From Variovorax ginsengisoli (GTDB lineage: Bacteria; Pseudomonadota; Gammaproteobacteria; Burkholderiales; Burkholderiaceae_C), in contig NZ_RCZJ01000011.1 of NCBI RefSeq assembly GCF_006438845.1, forward strand, positions 60,001-100,158: 40,158 nucleotides of DNA, given 5' to 3'. How positions within the stretch are numbered: the first letter of the stretch is position 1; each line of letters opens with the position of its first letter. The notes below the pieces were generated by a model. That model worked only from the letters and a program-made list of their open reading frames with translations. It did not search any database and had not been told where the DNA came from. Below, piece after piece: positions 1 to 10,274 of the stretch. Both the position numbers and the translations under genes were made by a program.

Positions 1-2392
<2,392 letters not shown>

Positions 2393-2517
2393 TAACTTTG
2401 ATCAATCAGATCAAGGTGTTATGCCAAGTTGACGCATTCAAAATAATTCGCCAAAAGCTGATTCCAAACTCTATGAATTCGTTAGGCTGATCACTCGATC
2501 AGCCCAACAACAAGTTA
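2393..2517 (+). other. 23S-5S spacer with two processing-type hairpins
   Basis: This is the transcribed spacer between 23S and 5S. It holds a stem CTTTGATC/GATCAAGG (2396-2416, one G-U pair) right at the mature 23S 3' end. A second stem, GGCTGATC/GATCAGCC with an ACTC loop (2485-2504), can be extended to about 12 bp across one mismatch by GTT/AAC. Such stems usually guide RNase processing of the rRNA precursor; that role is inferred. No tRNA is present in the spacer. Confidence 0.6.
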
Positions 2518-2632
2518 TGCCTGATGACCATAGCGACGTGGTACCACTCCTTCCCATCCCGAACAGGACAGTGAAACGCGTCAGCGCCGATGATAGTGCG
2601 GGTTCCCGTGTGAAAGTAGGTCATCGTCAGGC
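2518..2632 (+). rRNA. rrf: 5S ribosomal RNA
   Basis: A 115-base 5S rRNA starting TGCCTGATGACC and ending GGTCATCGTCAGGC. The two ends pair as the terminal helix (GCCTGATGA with TCATCGTCAGGC). The conserved internal segment CCATCCCGAACAGGACAGTGAAACG is present. It lies 125 bases downstream of 23S in the usual order of an rrn operon. Confidence 0.95.
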
Positions 2633-2634
2633 TC

Positions 2635-3306
2635 TTACAGCCCAGAAAGCCCCAACCGAAAGGTTGGGGCTTTTCTATTTGTGTTGTAGAACACACGTCC
2701 GTGGCCCGGTACGACTTGTTTGGGTGCAAGCGATTCGATCAGGTCCAATGTGTCAGCCACTTCGTCAAAGGACGATTCGCCAAGCAGTTCGGGAAATACG
2801 ACGCCGAAACCGTTTTCCCAGAGTGCATCGGCGGAAATCAGGGTGCCGGAAGTAGGCTCGAACAGGATGACAGATTGAGGGTCGTGCCCTGGTGCAGCAT
2901 GAATCTCCCACGACAGATCGCCTAATCGACGCTCGCCACCCGCGATGAGTCGCCCAGTCGCTCTGAATCGCGGGCATTCCTGACCGGTAGCGCGGTAGCT
3001 GAGCACGTTTTCGTCCCAGACGGAAACTGCCGAAAACTCTCCACTCGGAACCTCTGTGCACATCTGAGGATAGCGACGCTGCAGCGCGGCGTTCCCACCA
3101 CAGTGATCACTGTGCAAGTGCGTGTTCAGTAGCCTGTCCAGCAGGCGGCTTCCTAGAACGTCCTCCACCAACGCCACTGTCTGTGGCGCATGGGTCACAT
3201 ATCCGCTGTCGACGAGCGCTGTTTCATGCCCGACGATGAGGATGTTGTTGGAGGAAAGCCAGCCGCGCTCGAAAACCGTAACGCCTGCCGGCAACGCCGC
3301 ATTCAC
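2635..3306 (-). pseudogene. MBL-fold metallo-hydrolase, 3' end replaced by rrn flank
   Basis: A 223-residue frame of the metallo-beta-lactamase fold. The zinc motif THLHSDH is at residues 62-68, with later metal ligands in APGHD, SADAL and PGHGRVF. Members that I know of continue for some 80-100 residues after PGHG(R). Here recognisable homology stops at Phe206 (near 2689), and the remaining 17 residues are read out of the rrn terminator up to a stop 3 bases from 5S. The start is GTG at 3304-3306, which overlaps the upstream synthetase stop (GTGA) and suggests translational coupling. I infer a truncated gene. A shortened but functional hydrolase cannot be excluded, because the metal site is largely intact. 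Confidence 0.75.
2646..2680 (+). terminator. rrn operon intrinsic terminator
   Basis: A 12-bp perfect stem, AAAGCCCCAACC and GGTTGGGGCTTT, around a GAAA tetraloop, followed by TTCTATTT. It sits 14 bases after 5S and ends the rrn operon. The minus-strand MBL frame reads through this hairpin, so the last residues of that protein are encoded by the terminator. Confidence 0.92.
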
Positions 3307-5000
3307 GTTTGCGCCGTCACGGTGGGGCGCAGCTGGCGGCGAAGGATCTTGCCGACGTTTGTTTTTGGCAGCGCGTCACGAAACTCGATGTACTTGGGGC
3401 GTTTGTAGCCTGTCAGCGCCTCGCTGCAATAGCGCAGCACGGCCTCCTCGGTCAACGCCGGATCCTTCCGCACCACGAAAACCTTGATGGCTTCGCCTTG
3501 CTTCTCGTCGGCGACGCCGATGGCGGCGCATTCGAGCACGCCCGGGCACAGGGAGATCACGTTTTCCAATTCGTTCGGGAACACGTTGAATCCGCTGACC
3601 AGAATCATGTCCTTTTTGCGGTCGACGATGCGGCTGTAGCCGTCGGCTTGCATCACGGCGATGTCGCCGGTGCGCATGAAACCATCGGAGGTGAACGCTG
3701 CCGCTGTTTCCTGGGGTTGGTTGTGATAGCCGGTCATCACATTGGGCCCCTTGATGCACAACTCGCCGGGCTCGCCGTCGGGCACCGAGTGTCCCTCGTC
3801 ATCCTTGATGGCGATTTCGATGCCTGGCAATGGGAGGCCGATGTTGCCGGTGAAGGACTTGCTATTGACGGGATTGTTGGTGCCGATGGCACAGGTCTCA
3901 CTCATGCCCCAGCCTTCGATCATCGGACAGCCTGTCACTTCGAACCAGCGTCGCGCCGTGCCTTCGGAAGCGGCCATACCGCCGGCTTGAGAGACAAAGA
4001 GTGTGGAGAAGTCGAGGGTCTTGAATTCTGGATGCATCAGCAGCGCGTTGAACAACGTGTTCACCGCCGGCAGCATGTGAAAGGGGCGTTTCTTCAGCAC
4101 CGCGACGAATTTGTCGAAGTCGCGAGGGTTCGGAATGAGTGTGAGATGGGAGCCTTGATGGATAGCGAGCAGGCACAGCGTGAGTGCAAAGATGTGATAC
4201 AGCGGCAGTGCCGCAATGCTGTTTACCTTCGAGAGATCGCCTACACGCGCCAGGGCCGGCGTGAACCATGCCTCGGCCTGCAAGGTGGCGGCCACGATGT
4301 TGCGGTGTGTCAGCACCGCGCCCTTCGACAACCCGGTGGTGCCGCCGGTGTACTGCAGGAAAGCGACCGAGTCGAGCGTGCTCGGGTCCGGCCCCAAAGC
4401 GCGTTCTGCACCGCGAGCCATCACTTCGGAGAATGGCGTGACCGTCCGCCCAGCGTCCAGCGACAACTTGTACGGCGGAACCATACGCGCCAAATGGCGG
4501 ACGGCCATCGTGATCCACGTGCCATAAAAACCGCCGAGCAAATCGCCCATCGATGTGACCACCACATGCCGGATGGCAGTGCGTTCCATCACCTGCTGCA
4601 GCGTCGACGCGAAATTCTCAAGGATCACGATCGCGGTGGCGCCCGAATCATTGAGCTGATGTTCGAGCTCGCGCGCCGTGTACAGCGGGTTCACGTTGAC
4701 GCAGGTGTAGCCGGCACGCAAAACACCGCACATCGTTACCGCGAACTGCGGCACGTTGGGCAGCATGATCGCGACACGCGCGCCTGGCTCGAGTCCGAGC
4801 GACTGCAGCCAAGCGCCTAACGCCTTCGACTGGGTGTCCAGCTCGGCGTAGGACATCCACCGCTCCATGCACACCGAAAACGGCCGATCGCCATGACGCT
4901 GAAACGCCGTCTCGAACAGGTGGCCCAACGAACGGAATTGCTCCGGATGAACCTCGTGCGGAACCCCGGGCGGATAACTCTTCAAGACAGATGACTGCAT
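3303..5000 (-). CDS. fadD: Long-chain acyl-CoA synthetase (AMP-forming)
   Basis: A 565-residue ANL-superfamily ligase that would activate a fatty acid to acyl-AMP and then acyl-CoA in the cytoplasm. The P-loop motif YTGGTTGLSKG is at residues 217-227. The later signature GWGMSE, the hinge-region DRKKDMILVSGFNVFPNELE and a C-terminal GKILRRQLR with the catalytic Lys are all present, so the gene looks intact. I chose ATG at 5000 because AGGAG sits 5 bases upstream; an in-frame ATG at 5021 would add 7 residues but has no ribosome site. The gene overlaps the following MBL gene by 4 bases. The substrate is not readable from sequence; FadD-like is the safest call. Confidence 0.88.
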   Translation of the reverse strand: MQSSVLKSYPPGVPHEVHPEQFRSLGHLFETAFQRHGDRPFSVCMERWMSYAELDTQSKALGAWLQSLGLEPGARVAIMLPNVPQFAVTMCGVLRAGYTCVNVNPLYTARELEHQLNDSGATAIVILENFASTLQQVMERTAIRHVVVTSMGDLLGGFYGTWITMAVRHLARMVPPYKLSLDAGRTVTPFSEVMARGAERALGPDPSTLDSVAFLQYTGGTTGLSKGAVLTHRNIVAATLQAEAWFTPALARVGDLSKVNSIAALPLYHIFALTLCLLAIHQGSHLTLIPNPRDFDKFVAVLKKRPFHMLPAVNTLFNALLMHPEFKTLDFSTLFVSQAGGMAASEGTARRWFEVTGCPMIEGWGMSETCAIGTNNPVNSKSFTGNIGLPLPGIEIAIKDDEGHSVPDGEPGELCIKGPNVMTGYHNQPQETAAAFTSDGFMRTGDIAVMQADGYSRIVDRKKDMILVSGFNVFPNELENVISLCPGVLECAAIGVADEKQGEAIKVFVVRKDPALTEEAVLRYCSEALTGYKRPKYIEFRDALPKTNVGKILRRQLRPTVTAQT

Positions 5001-5087
5001 GCGCGCTCCTAGTGGGCGCATTGTGAGAGGCGCTGGAGCAATCCTGTCCCGGGGCTTGCCCCAGTGCAGCCGGCCTCCTGCCTCCTG

Positions 5088-5549
5088 CTACTCGAGCCAG
5101 CGGTCCATCACGCATCTCGCCCCCGCTTGTGAAAGGCGCAATCACTGATCGACTGAGGCTTGAGCGCCATGTCGTCGCGCGGCAGCATCGAGGCCATTTA
5201 TCCACACTGCAGCGGCTTGTCAGGATTGACAGCACAGTCCCGGCTTGAGTCGCTGCTGGATGATCGCTTCGACCGATTCGGTCTCGAAGACGTCAGCGCG
5301 GTGGGCCAGGATCTCGTCGAAGATCGCCCGCGTGCCGGGCAGGTCGATGGCCGCGACGCTCTGGTATTTCTGAACATCTCCAAAGTGCACGATCGGCGTC
5401 TTGCCATTGCCGAGTGTGCAGACCCGCAGGGTGGCCTACTTCTGGAGCACGTCGAATCGGGACGGCGGCGGCTGCGAGGCGGCGCAGGCATTCAGGGCGG
5501 CGATCACAGCGGCGCCCGAGGCCGAACCAAGAAACGATGAAAGGCGCAT
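5088..5549 (-). pseudogene. Decayed cyclohexadienyl dehydratase-like (family 3 solute-binding) gene
   Basis: No single reading frame covers this region, but joined frames give a family-3 periplasmic binding protein resembling PheC. ATG at 5549 follows an AGGAG and begins a signal peptide with lipobox-like LNAC (residues 19-22), then FDVLQK, a TAG stop (5436-5438) and TLRVCT. It continues as GKTPI, QKYQSVAAIDLPG and IFDEILAHRADVFETESVE..QQRLKPGLC. A frameshift near 5231 leads to AVNPDKP, a TAA (5198-5200) and MLPRDDMALK. The first frame returns as MDRWLE-stop at 5108-5088. Segments between TLRVCT and GKTPI, and after IDLPG, are missing relative to PheC as I remember it. This is a clear relic with at least two stops, two frame changes and two deletions. 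Confidence 0.75.
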
Positions 5550-5687
5550 GGTGGCTCCTGAGATGGAAGATGGCGACCGCATCGTTGTGCGGCACCACCG
5601 CACGCGGGCGGACAATGCGCCGGAGCCACATTTTTCGACGTTCTTGCACGATTCGTGGACTTCTTCCCGGTCTGCAAACCGGCGAGC

Positions 5688-5722
5688 TTGTGAACTAGGG
5701 ATAAACCCTTATATTCGACCCA
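5688..5722 (+). promoter_or_regulatory. Candidate leaderless promoter of the GNAT gene with inverted repeat in spacer
   Basis: A -35-like TTGTGA (5688-5693) and a -10-like TATATT (5710-5715) are separated by 16 bases. The expected transcription start, 6-7 bases after the -10, falls on or next to the ATG at 5722, so the mRNA would have essentially no 5' leader. There is no ribosome-binding sequence in front of the ATG. The spacer carries the inverted repeat AGGG-ATAAA-CCCT (5697-5709), a possible regulator site. The assignment rests on motif match and spacing only. Confidence 0.55.
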
Positions 5723-6450
5723 TGCACCCTGCCAAGGCCCTTCTTCAAGCCTCTTTGGGCATCGGCTCGTTCCTGCGAGCGCCGATGGTCGATGCCCAGG
5801 CACGGGGTCGCGCAACCCACGCGCCGGTGATGGTGCCGATCCGGACCATCGGCCCGCGCGAGCGCGGCCGCATCGCGCGCCATCTGCTCGCCCTGAGCCC
5901 GCATGATCGCTATCTCCGCTTCGGCTACGTGGCGTCCGACGAACAGGTGCAGCGTTATGTCGACGGCCTCGATTTCGAGCGCGACGAACTTTTCGGCATC
6001 TACAACCGACGCCTCGACCTGATCGCGATGGCGCACGTCGCTTTCGCACCGAGCGATCAGCCACGCGAATGCGCCGAATTCGGCGTCTCCGTGGCCGATC
6101 ATGCACGCGGCCGGGGTTATGGCGCCCGCCTGTTCGAGCGCGCCGTCGTCACCGCGCGCAACGAAGGCGTGGGCATGCTGTTCATTCACGCGCTCAGCGA
6201 AAACGCGGCGATGTTGAAGATCGCCCGCAAGGCGGGTGCCACCGTAGTGCGCAGCGGCTCCGAGTCGGAGGCACATCTTCAATTGCCGTCCCCGACGCTC
6301 GACAGCCGCCTCAATGCGATCGCGCTCGAGCACTACGCCGAGGTCGACTATCAGCTGAAGACGCGCGCCAAGCAGTTCTGGTCTTTCCTCTCCGGCGTTC
6401 AGGAAGTGCGCAGCGGGATGCGCGCGGCGCGCGAGAAGTCAGCCCCCTGA
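5722..6450 (+). CDS. GNAT family N-acetyltransferase
   Basis: A 242-residue protein with one GNAT domain. The acetyl-CoA pyrophosphate-binding loop is RGRGYG (residues 129-134) after the beta-4 segment FGVSVADHA, followed by ENAAMLKIARKAGA, the typical C-terminal part of the fold. The N-terminus is LRFGY-containing, a pattern also seen in GNATs near stress genes. The acceptor substrate is unknown. I placed the start at ATG 5722 because it lies immediately behind a good -10 box; the open frame continues upstream to 5401, but that part overlaps the decayed minus-strand gene and looks non-coding. A hairpin follows the stop. Confidence 0.85.
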   Translation: MHPAKALLQASLGIGSFLRAPMVDAQARGRATHAPVMVPIRTIGPRERGRIARHLLALSPHDRYLRFGYVASDEQVQRYVDGLDFERDELFGIYNRRLDLIAMAHVAFAPSDQPRECAEFGVSVADHARGRGYGARLFERAVVTARNEGVGMLFIHALSENAAMLKIARKAGATVVRSGSESEAHLQLPSPTLDSRLNAIALEHYAEVDYQLKTRAKQFWSFLSGVQEVRSGMRAAREKSAP

Positions 6451-6463
6451 GCGGGCAACGGTC

Positions 6464-6480
6464 AAAGGCGCTGCGCCTTT
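6464..6480 (+). terminator. Hairpin between GNAT gene and corC
   Basis: A perfect 7-bp stem AAAGGCG/CGCCTTT with a 3-base loop, 14 bases after the GNAT stop. There is no strong U-tract, so termination would be partial at best. It may separate the GNAT transcript from corC-lnt. Confidence 0.4.
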
Positions 6481-6518
6481 CCGTTATCCTTGCGCCTTCC
6501 CAACTCCGCCCTCCCGCA

Positions 6519-7397
6519 GTGGCCGACCCTCACCCTGAACGCACTCCCGTCGAACGGGAAGACAAGCGCAGCTTTCTCCAGAAACTCGCCGAATTCATCC
6601 ACCCCGGACCGGATTCCCGCGACGAGCTGATCGAAACCCTGGCGGACGCCGAAGACAACGACGTGATCGGTGCCGAGTCGCGCGTCATGCTCGAAGGCGT
6701 GCTGCGCATGGCCGACATGACGGCGGGCGACGTGATGGTCGCCGCGCCGCGCATGGACCTGGTGAACATCGACTCGCCCTACGACGCGCTCCTGCACGTC
6801 GTGATCGACACCGCGCACTCGCGCTTCCCGGTGTACGAGGGCGAGAAGGAAAACATCATCGGCATCCTGCTCGCGAAAGACCTGCTCAAGCTGCAGCGCG
6901 CGCCGGGGCTCAACATCCGTGCGTTGCTGCGGCCGGCCACCTTCGTGCCGGAAAGCAAGGGCCTGAACGATCTGCTGCGCGAATTTCGCGGCAACCGCAA
7001 TCACTTGGCGATCGTCATCGACGAGTTCGGTCGCGTGGCCGGGCTCATCACCATCGAAGACGTGCTCGAACAGATCGTCGGCGAGATCGAGGACGAATTC
7101 GACATCGCCGAAGACGAGGGCGACATCTTCGGCCTGGCCGACCACACCTACCGGGTGTCGGGCGACACGCCCATCGAACGTGTGGGGGAAGCCTTCGGCA
7201 TCACCTTCGACGACGAGGCGCTGAGCGAAGATTTCGACACCATCGGCGGCCTGATCGCCCATGAGATGGGCCATGTTCCCAAGAAGGGCGAGCACCATGC
7301 GCTCGGCGGCTTCGACTTTGTCGTGCTGCACACCAAGGGCGGTGCGGTGCGCTGGTTCAAAGTGTCACCTGCACGTGGCAGCGACGCGAGTGACTGA
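6519..7397 (+). CDS. corC: CorC/HlyC-type CBS-domain protein (YbeX)
   Basis: A 292-residue cytosolic protein with a tandem CBS pair (about residues 65-185, including SRFPVYEG and the second-CBS HLAIVIDEFGRVAGLITIEDVLEQIVGEI) and a C-terminal CorC_HlyC domain (about 205-290). There is no transmembrane DUF21 part, as in short YbeX proteins. The family is linked to magnesium/cobalt efflux and ribosome homeostasis in E. coli. The start is GTG at 6519 (VADPHPERTP); the frame is open further upstream, but that sequence is the shadow of the GNAT gene. It lies 9 bases before lnt, the standard ybeX-lnt pairing. Confidence 0.9.
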   Translation: MADPHPERTPVEREDKRSFLQKLAEFIHPGPDSRDELIETLADAEDNDVIGAESRVMLEGVLRMADMTAGDVMVAAPRMDLVNIDSPYDALLHVVIDTAHSRFPVYEGEKENIIGILLAKDLLKLQRAPGLNIRALLRPATFVPESKGLNDLLREFRGNRNHLAIVIDEFGRVAGLITIEDVLEQIVGEIEDEFDIAEDEGDIFGLADHTYRVSGDTPIERVGEAFGITFDDEALSEDFDTIGGLIAHEMGHVPKKGEHHALGGFDFVVLHTKGGAVRWFKVSPARGSDASD

Positions 7398-7406
7398 GGC
7401 CCGTCG

Positions 7407-8966
7407 TTGGTGAAGGCGCTGGTGAGGGCGCTGGTGTTCGCCGCTGCGGGCCTGGCGCAGGCGGTATCGATCGCTGCACCTTGGAACGGTCAGCCGCTCT
7501 GGTGGCTTCAACTGCTTTCTACGGCAGCACTGGTCTGGCAACTCGATGCCCTGCGCGCCGATGCCCGACCCGGGCGTCGTGCGACGCTGTACGGCTGGCT
7601 GTTCGCAACCACGTGGCTCTGCGGCACCTTTTGGTGGCTCTTCATCTCGATGCACACCTACGGCGGCATGCCGGCGCCGCTGGCGGCCATCGCCGTGGTT
7701 GCGCTGGCGGCGGGCTTGGCGTTGTATTACGCCGTGGCGTGCGGCGTCTTCGTGCGCTTCGCGCCCACCAGCCCCGCAGGTGCCGCGGTTTTCTTCGCTG
7801 CCCTGTGGCTCCTTGCCGAACTGCTGCGCAACAGCTGGTTCACCGGCTTTCCGTGGGGCGCGGGCGGCTACGCCCATGTGGACGGGCCGCTGGCCGCCTA
7901 TGCGCCGTGGCTGGGCGTGTACGGGCTGGAGACGGTCGCTGTCGGCGCCGTCGCGATGCTGGTGCTGACAATCCGACGCGCCAAGCGCACCGTCACCGCC
8001 GCGCGTCGCGTCTTGCCGATCGGCATCGCCGCGGCGCTGTTGCTGGTTCCGGGCGCGATCTCGCTGATGCGTGATGCCGACGATGCGGGCGCTTCGCGCG
8101 GGCACCTGAAGATGGCGCTGCTCCAAGGGAACATCCCCCAGGACGAAAAATTCATTCCTGGCGGGGGCATCGCTACGGCGCTGCAGTGGTACGGCGCGCA
8201 GCTGCGCGATGCGACCGCGCCGCTGGTCGTCACGCCCGAGACCGCGTTCCCGCTGCTGCCTGCGCAGTTGCCCGCCGGCTACCTCGATGCGATCGCCGGC
8301 CGATACGCCAGCGGCACGCAAGCCGCGATCATCGGTTTGCCGCTGGGCGACGGTGCGGTCTACACCAACTCGGTCCTGGGTTTTCGCCCCGGCGAGCCCC
8401 AGGCCTGGCGTTACGACAAGCACCATCTCGTGCCCTTCGGCGAGTTCGTGCCCGGCGTGTTCCGGTGGTTCACCGACCTGATGCACATCCCGCTGGGCGA
8501 CTTCGGCCGCGGCGGGTTGGCGCAGGCGCCCTTTGTCTGGCAGGGCCAGCGCATCGCGGCGAACATCTGCTACGAGGATCTGTTCGGCGACGAGATCGGT
8601 GCGAACTTCCGGGATCCCGCCAACGCGCCGACCATGTTGCTCAACGTGAGCAACATCGCTTGGTTCGGCGACTCGGTGGCCATCGACCAGCATCTCGCCA
8701 TCTCGCGGATGCGCGCGCTCGAGTTTCAGCGGCCGATGGTGCGCGCCACCAACACCGGCGCCACGGTAGTCATCGACCATCGCGGCCGCGTCACGGCCGA
8801 ACTGCCACGCCTCACCCGCGGCGTGCTCACCGCCGAGGTCGAGGGGCGCGCTGGCGTCACGCCCTTCGCGTGGTGGGTGTCGCGTTTCGGCTTGTGGCCG
8901 TTCTGGGCCGCTTCGCTGCTGACCATCGCGTTCTGCTGCAGCTTGCACCAGCGCCGCAAGGTCTGA
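7407..8966 (+). CDS. lnt: Apolipoprotein N-acyltransferase
   Basis: Lnt is an inner-membrane enzyme that adds the third acyl chain to the N-terminal Cys of lipoproteins, using phospholipid as donor. It has 519 residues, close to the E. coli length of 512. Several N-terminal membrane helices (to about residue 220) precede a nitrilase-type catalytic domain. The catalytic triad is visible: Glu278 (TPETAF), Lys338 (YDKHHLVPFGEF) and Cys388 (NICYEDLF), matching E. coli E267/K335/C387. A final membrane helix lies near 495-512. The start is TTG at 7407 or the next codon, GTG at 7410; both lack a strong ribosome site, consistent with coupling to corC. Confidence 0.95.
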   Translation: MVKALVRALVFAAAGLAQAVSIAAPWNGQPLWWLQLLSTAALVWQLDALRADARPGRRATLYGWLFATTWLCGTFWWLFISMHTYGGMPAPLAAIAVVALAAGLALYYAVACGVFVRFAPTSPAGAAVFFAALWLLAELLRNSWFTGFPWGAGGYAHVDGPLAAYAPWLGVYGLETVAVGAVAMLVLTIRRAKRTVTAARRVLPIGIAAALLLVPGAISLMRDADDAGASRGHLKMALLQGNIPQDEKFIPGGGIATALQWYGAQLRDATAPLVVTPETAFPLLPAQLPAGYLDAIAGRYASGTQAAIIGLPLGDGAVYTNSVLGFRPGEPQAWRYDKHHLVPFGEFVPGVFRWFTDLMHIPLGDFGRGGLAQAPFVWQGQRIAANICYEDLFGDEIGANFRDPANAPTMLLNVSNIAWFGDSVAIDQHLAISRMRALEFQRPMVRATNTGATVVIDHRGRVTAELPRLTRGVLTAEVEGRAGVTPFAWWVSRFGLWPFWAASLLTIAFCCSLHQRRKV

Positions 8967-8969
8967 GGC

Positions 8970-8990
8970 GGCGCAACGTCCTGTTGCGCC
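8970..8990 (+). terminator. Hairpin after lnt
   Basis: A perfect 8-bp stem GGCGCAAC/GTTGCGCC with a 5-base loop, starting 4 bases after the lnt stop codon. No U-tract follows, so it is either a weak terminator or an mRNA 3'-end stabiliser. Confidence 0.45.
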
Positions 8991-9099
8991 AGCGGCATGA
9001 GCGGATGCCGCGTTGGCATCGATCCTGCATCTGGAGTCTGCACGCCGCCGGTATCGTCTTGCGGCCCTCCGGCATTCATCTCCACACAGGACCCCCCGC

Positions 9100-10167
9100 A
9101 TGCAAGCCACTTCAAGACTGCGCGCCTTCGCCGCCACCGCCGCGCTGCTCGCCGCCAGCGCCATCGCACACGCCCAGGCGCTGCCCAACGTCGTCATTCT
9201 GGCGACCGGCGGCACCATCGCAGGGGCCGGCGCGTCGGCCATCAACAGCGCCACCTATGCAGCGGCCAAGGTCGGCGTCGACAAGCTCATCGCCGGTCTG
9301 CCGGAGCTGGCCAAAGTCGCCAATGTCAGGGGTGAGCAGGTCTTCCAGGTCGCGTCCGAAAGCCTGACCGACGACAACCTGCTGACGCTCGCCAAGCGCG
9401 TGTCGGCGCTGGCCAAGCAGAGTGACATCGACGGCATCGTGATCACACACGGCACCGACACGCTGGAAGAAACCGCCTTCTTCCTGACGCTGACGGTGCA
9501 CACCGCCAAGCCGATCGTCGTGGTCGGCTCGATGCGCCCGGGCACCGCGCTGTCGGCCGACGGCGCGCTCAACCTCTACAACGCCGTCAACGTCGCCGCG
9601 AGCAAAGACGCGATGGGCAAGGGCGTGCTCGTGACCATGAACGACGAGATCCAGAGCGGTCGCGACGTGAGCAAGTCGATCAACATCAAGACCGAGGCCT
9701 TCAAGAGCCAGTGGGGCCCGCTCGGCATGATCGTCGAGGGCAAGAACTACTGGTTCCGAGCACCGGTCAAGCGCCACACGATGCAGTCGGAGTTCGACAT
9801 CGACACCATCACCGCGCTGCCGCCGGTCGAGATCGCGATGGGCTACGAAGGCGTGTTGTCGACGGCCATCGATGCACTCGGCAAGAGCGGCATCAAGGCG
9901 CTCGTGCATGGGGGCACCGGCAACGGCTCGGTCGCCAACCGCATCGTGCCGAACTTGCAGAAGGTGCGCGCCGACGGCGTGGTCGTCATTCGAAGCTCGC
10001 GCGTGCCCGACGGCTTCGTGCTGCGCAATGCCGAGCAGCCCGACGACAAGTACGACTGGGTGGTCGCACATGATCTGCGCCCGCAGAAGGCGCGCATCCT
10101 GGCGATGGTCGCGATGACCAAGACCAGCGACACCAAGGAACTTCAGCGCATCTTCTGGGAGTATTGA
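9100..10167 (+). CDS. ansB: Type II L-asparaginase, secreted
   Basis: A 355-residue periplasmic asparaginase that hydrolyses asparagine to aspartate and ammonia. A signal peptide covers about residues 1-25 (arginines, a hydrophobic run of Ala/Leu, cleavage after AHA). The two active-site signatures are present: TGGTIAG with nucleophile Thr39, and HGTDTLEET (His117, Thr119, Asp120). The substrate loop GSMRPGTALSADG also fits the type II family. ATG 9100 gives a proper signal peptide, so the longer open frame from 9013 is not used. The neighbours are functionally unrelated and it appears monocistronic. Confidence 0.93.
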   Translation: MQATSRLRAFAATAALLAASAIAHAQALPNVVILATGGTIAGAGASAINSATYAAAKVGVDKLIAGLPELAKVANVRGEQVFQVASESLTDDNLLTLAKRVSALAKQSDIDGIVITHGTDTLEETAFFLTLTVHTAKPIVVVGSMRPGTALSADGALNLYNAVNVAASKDAMGKGVLVTMNDEIQSGRDVSKSINIKTEAFKSQWGPLGMIVEGKNYWFRAPVKRHTMQSEFDIDTITALPPVEIAMGYEGVLSTAIDALGKSGIKALVHGGTGNGSVANRIVPNLQKVRADGVVVIRSSRVPDGFVLRNAEQPDDKYDWVVAHDLRPQKARILAMVAMTKTSDTKELQRIFWEY

Positions 10168-10179
10168 TCCACCCTCGAT

Positions 10180-10260
10180 GCGGCTCACTGCGTGTAGCTG
10201 CCTCCCCCTCGAGGGGGCGACACCGGCGGCCCGGCGAAGCCGTTCCGCGGTGTCCTTGAA
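10180..10260. repeat. Intergenic hairpin element with a perfect 14-bp palindrome
   Basis: Between two converging genes lies CCCCCTC/GAGGGGG (10204-10217), a perfect 14-bp palindrome. A second stem, GACACCG...CGGTGTC (10219-10225 with 10248-10254), encloses a GGCGGCCCGGCGAAGCC segment. The layout suits a two-way terminator. From memory, very similar sequence recurs between genes in Variovorax and Acidovorax genomes, so I call it a dispersed repeat. That recollection could not be checked here. Confidence 0.5.
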
Positions 10261-10274
10261 GGGATGCTGCGGGC

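Noticed and set aside
2517..2855. A 112-codon plus-strand frame starting in the 5S gene
   Set aside because: It overlaps the 5S gene and the terminator; no recognisable protein.
5160..5540. A 126-codon plus-strand frame over the decayed gene
   Set aside because: The minus strand shows a coherent family-3 binding protein across frames; the plus frame has no motif.
7365..9254. A 629-codon minus-strand frame opposite lnt
   Set aside because: Lnt has an intact triad; the opposite frame has no domain and crosses a gene boundary.
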